Of a DNA stretch of 64,000 nt, positions 63,342 through 64,000 are shown one piece after another (position 1 is the first letter of the stretch; every line of letters begins with the position of its first letter). Where the stretch lies: assembly GCF_030813515.1 (NCBI RefSeq), contig NZ_JAUSUK010000001.1:930001-994000 (forward strand), read 5' to 3'. Under the pieces are notes generated by a model. The model ran no database searches. It had not been told where the DNA came from and saw nothing but the letters and a program-made list of their open reading frames with translations. The position numbers were made by a program, and so were the translations under genes. Source of the DNA: Rhodopseudomonas julia. Its GTDB lineage: Bacteria; Pseudomonadota; Alphaproteobacteria; Rhizobiales; Afifellaceae.

Positions 63342-64000
63342 TCATACCTGCTGCGGCAGCAGTTTTTCCAGCTCATCGAGACGATCCGCCTCGGCGGCGG
63401 GCTTGTCCCATCTGATCCGGCTGATGCGGGGAAAGCGCATGGCAACCCCGGATTTGTGGCGACTGGAACGGGCGAGACCTTCAAAGGCCACCTCGAGAAC
63501 GAGACCGGCGTCCGGGCCGGCCCGCACCGCCCGCACCGGACCGAAGCGGTCGACCGTATTGTTGCGCACGAACCGGTCGAGCTCCTTCAGCTCGTCGTCG
63601 GTAAAGCCGAAATAGGCCTTGCCGACGGGCACGAGTTCCCCCTCCTCGGCCTTCTCCGCCGTCCAGACGCCGAACGTGTAATCGGAATAAAACGAGGACC
63701 GGCGGCCATGGCCGCGCTGGGCATACATGAGCACAGCATCGACCAGGAAGGGATCGCGCTTCCACTTGAACCATGGACCTTTCGGTCGCCCGGCCACATA
63801 AGCACTATCCCAGCGCTTCAGCATCAAGCCTTCGGCGATCTCGTCGAGATGCCCCTCGGCGGGCGGATTGCTCCGCAGATGCGCAAGCTCGTCCCAATCA
63901 CGAAAGCCGACCAGGAGGGAAATGTCGATGCGCGGCGACGACAGGCGCACGATAAAGTCCTCGAGCCGGCGCCGCCGTTCTGCGAAGGCAAGCGGGCGGA
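63342..64000 (-). CDS. ATP-dependent DNA ligase, C-terminal part
   Basis: The last 219 residues of a ligase open to the right window edge. The adenylation-domain end has EGLMLKRWDSAYVAGRPKGPWFKWKRDP (motifs IV-V) and the OB-fold domain follows, with FEVAFEG-like VLEVAFEGLARSSRHKSG and MRFPRISRIR. It joins nicked DNA using ATP. In many alphaproteobacteria this type stands next to a ligase-associated helicase and an exonuclease gene; these would lie outside the window. Confidence 0.93.
   Translation of the reverse strand, partial: RPLAFAERRRRLEDFIVRLSSPRIDISLLVGFRDWDELAHLRSNPPAEGHLDEIAEGLMLKRWDSAYVAGRPKGPWFKWKRDPFLVDAVLMYAQRGHGRRSSFYSDYTFGVWTAEKAEEGELVPVGKAYFGFTDDELKELDRFVRNNTVDRFGPVRAVRAGPDAGLVLEVAFEGLARSSRHKSGVAMRFPRISRIRWDKPAAEADRLDELEKLLPQQV

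Noticed and set aside
1-64000. Search by eye for tRNA, rRNA, CRISPR arrays, insertion sequences and attachment sites
   Set aside because: Nothing convincing was seen; a covariance-model and repeat search would be needed to exclude small RNAs.

Overview
The window is high-GC alphaproteobacterial chromosome, most likely Hyphomicrobiales (Rhizobiales). The evidence is the family content and the regulatory sites: an imuA-imuB-dnaE2 cassette with a direct-repeat GAAC-N7-GAAC LexA box, a pstSCAB-phoU-phoB locus with a CTGTCAT-type Pho box, a DUF3333-type PstA and a DUF6460 protein. Genus and species cannot be set from the sequence alone. No tRNA, rRNA, insertion sequence, phage gene or CRISPR array was seen. 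Genes are densely packed and often overlap by 4 bp.

Layout. 1-11.2 kb holds metabolic and transport genes: the end of an alanine/glycine:Na+ symporter, a small HNH protein, pncB, an MFS transporter, a large P-type ATPase, a diguanylate cyclase, an SLC13-type permease and a spermidine-synthase-like protein. 11.3-18 kb is the most unusual part. A PadR regulator of the nickel-responsive YqjI type, with a 177-residue His/Gly/Arg-rich extension, is divergent from a 1238-residue autotransporter adhesin. A palindrome lies between them, and a GAF-GGDEF-EAL c-di-GMP protein follows convergently. 18.3-23.9 kb is the SOS-controlled mutagenesis cassette. 24-30.4 kb is the phosphate uptake operon and its regulators.

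30.4-40.9 kb is a minus-strand nucleoside locus: uracil phosphoribosyltransferase, phosphopentomutase, thymidine phosphorylase, purine nucleoside phosphorylase, cytidine deaminase, two ABC permeases, a double ATPase and, in its own unit, a BMP-family binding protein. It brings nucleosides in, deaminates and phosphorolyses them, and passes ribose/deoxyribose phosphates and bases to central metabolism. A CAP-domain lipoprotein gene sits between the ATPase and the binding protein. Glucokinase follows on the plus strand.

42-48.1 kb is an operon of a YnjBCD-type ABC transporter with the helicase gene hrpB. 48.3-52.3 kb is an aminotransferase - SDR - gamma-glutamyltransferase operon; the SDR has an N-terminal tail with three Cys-Pro motifs resembling heme regulatory motifs. 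52.5-58.9 kb encodes a transporter-fused hybrid histidine kinase of CrbS type, a LuxR-type response regulator and a Na+/solute symporter, a likely acetate or carboxylate sensing and uptake module. The end holds yjbQ, a secreted coiled-coil protein, a DUF952 protein coupled to pyrD, a MATE exporter, a DUF6460 membrane protein and the C-terminal part of an ATP-dependent DNA ligase cut by the window edge.
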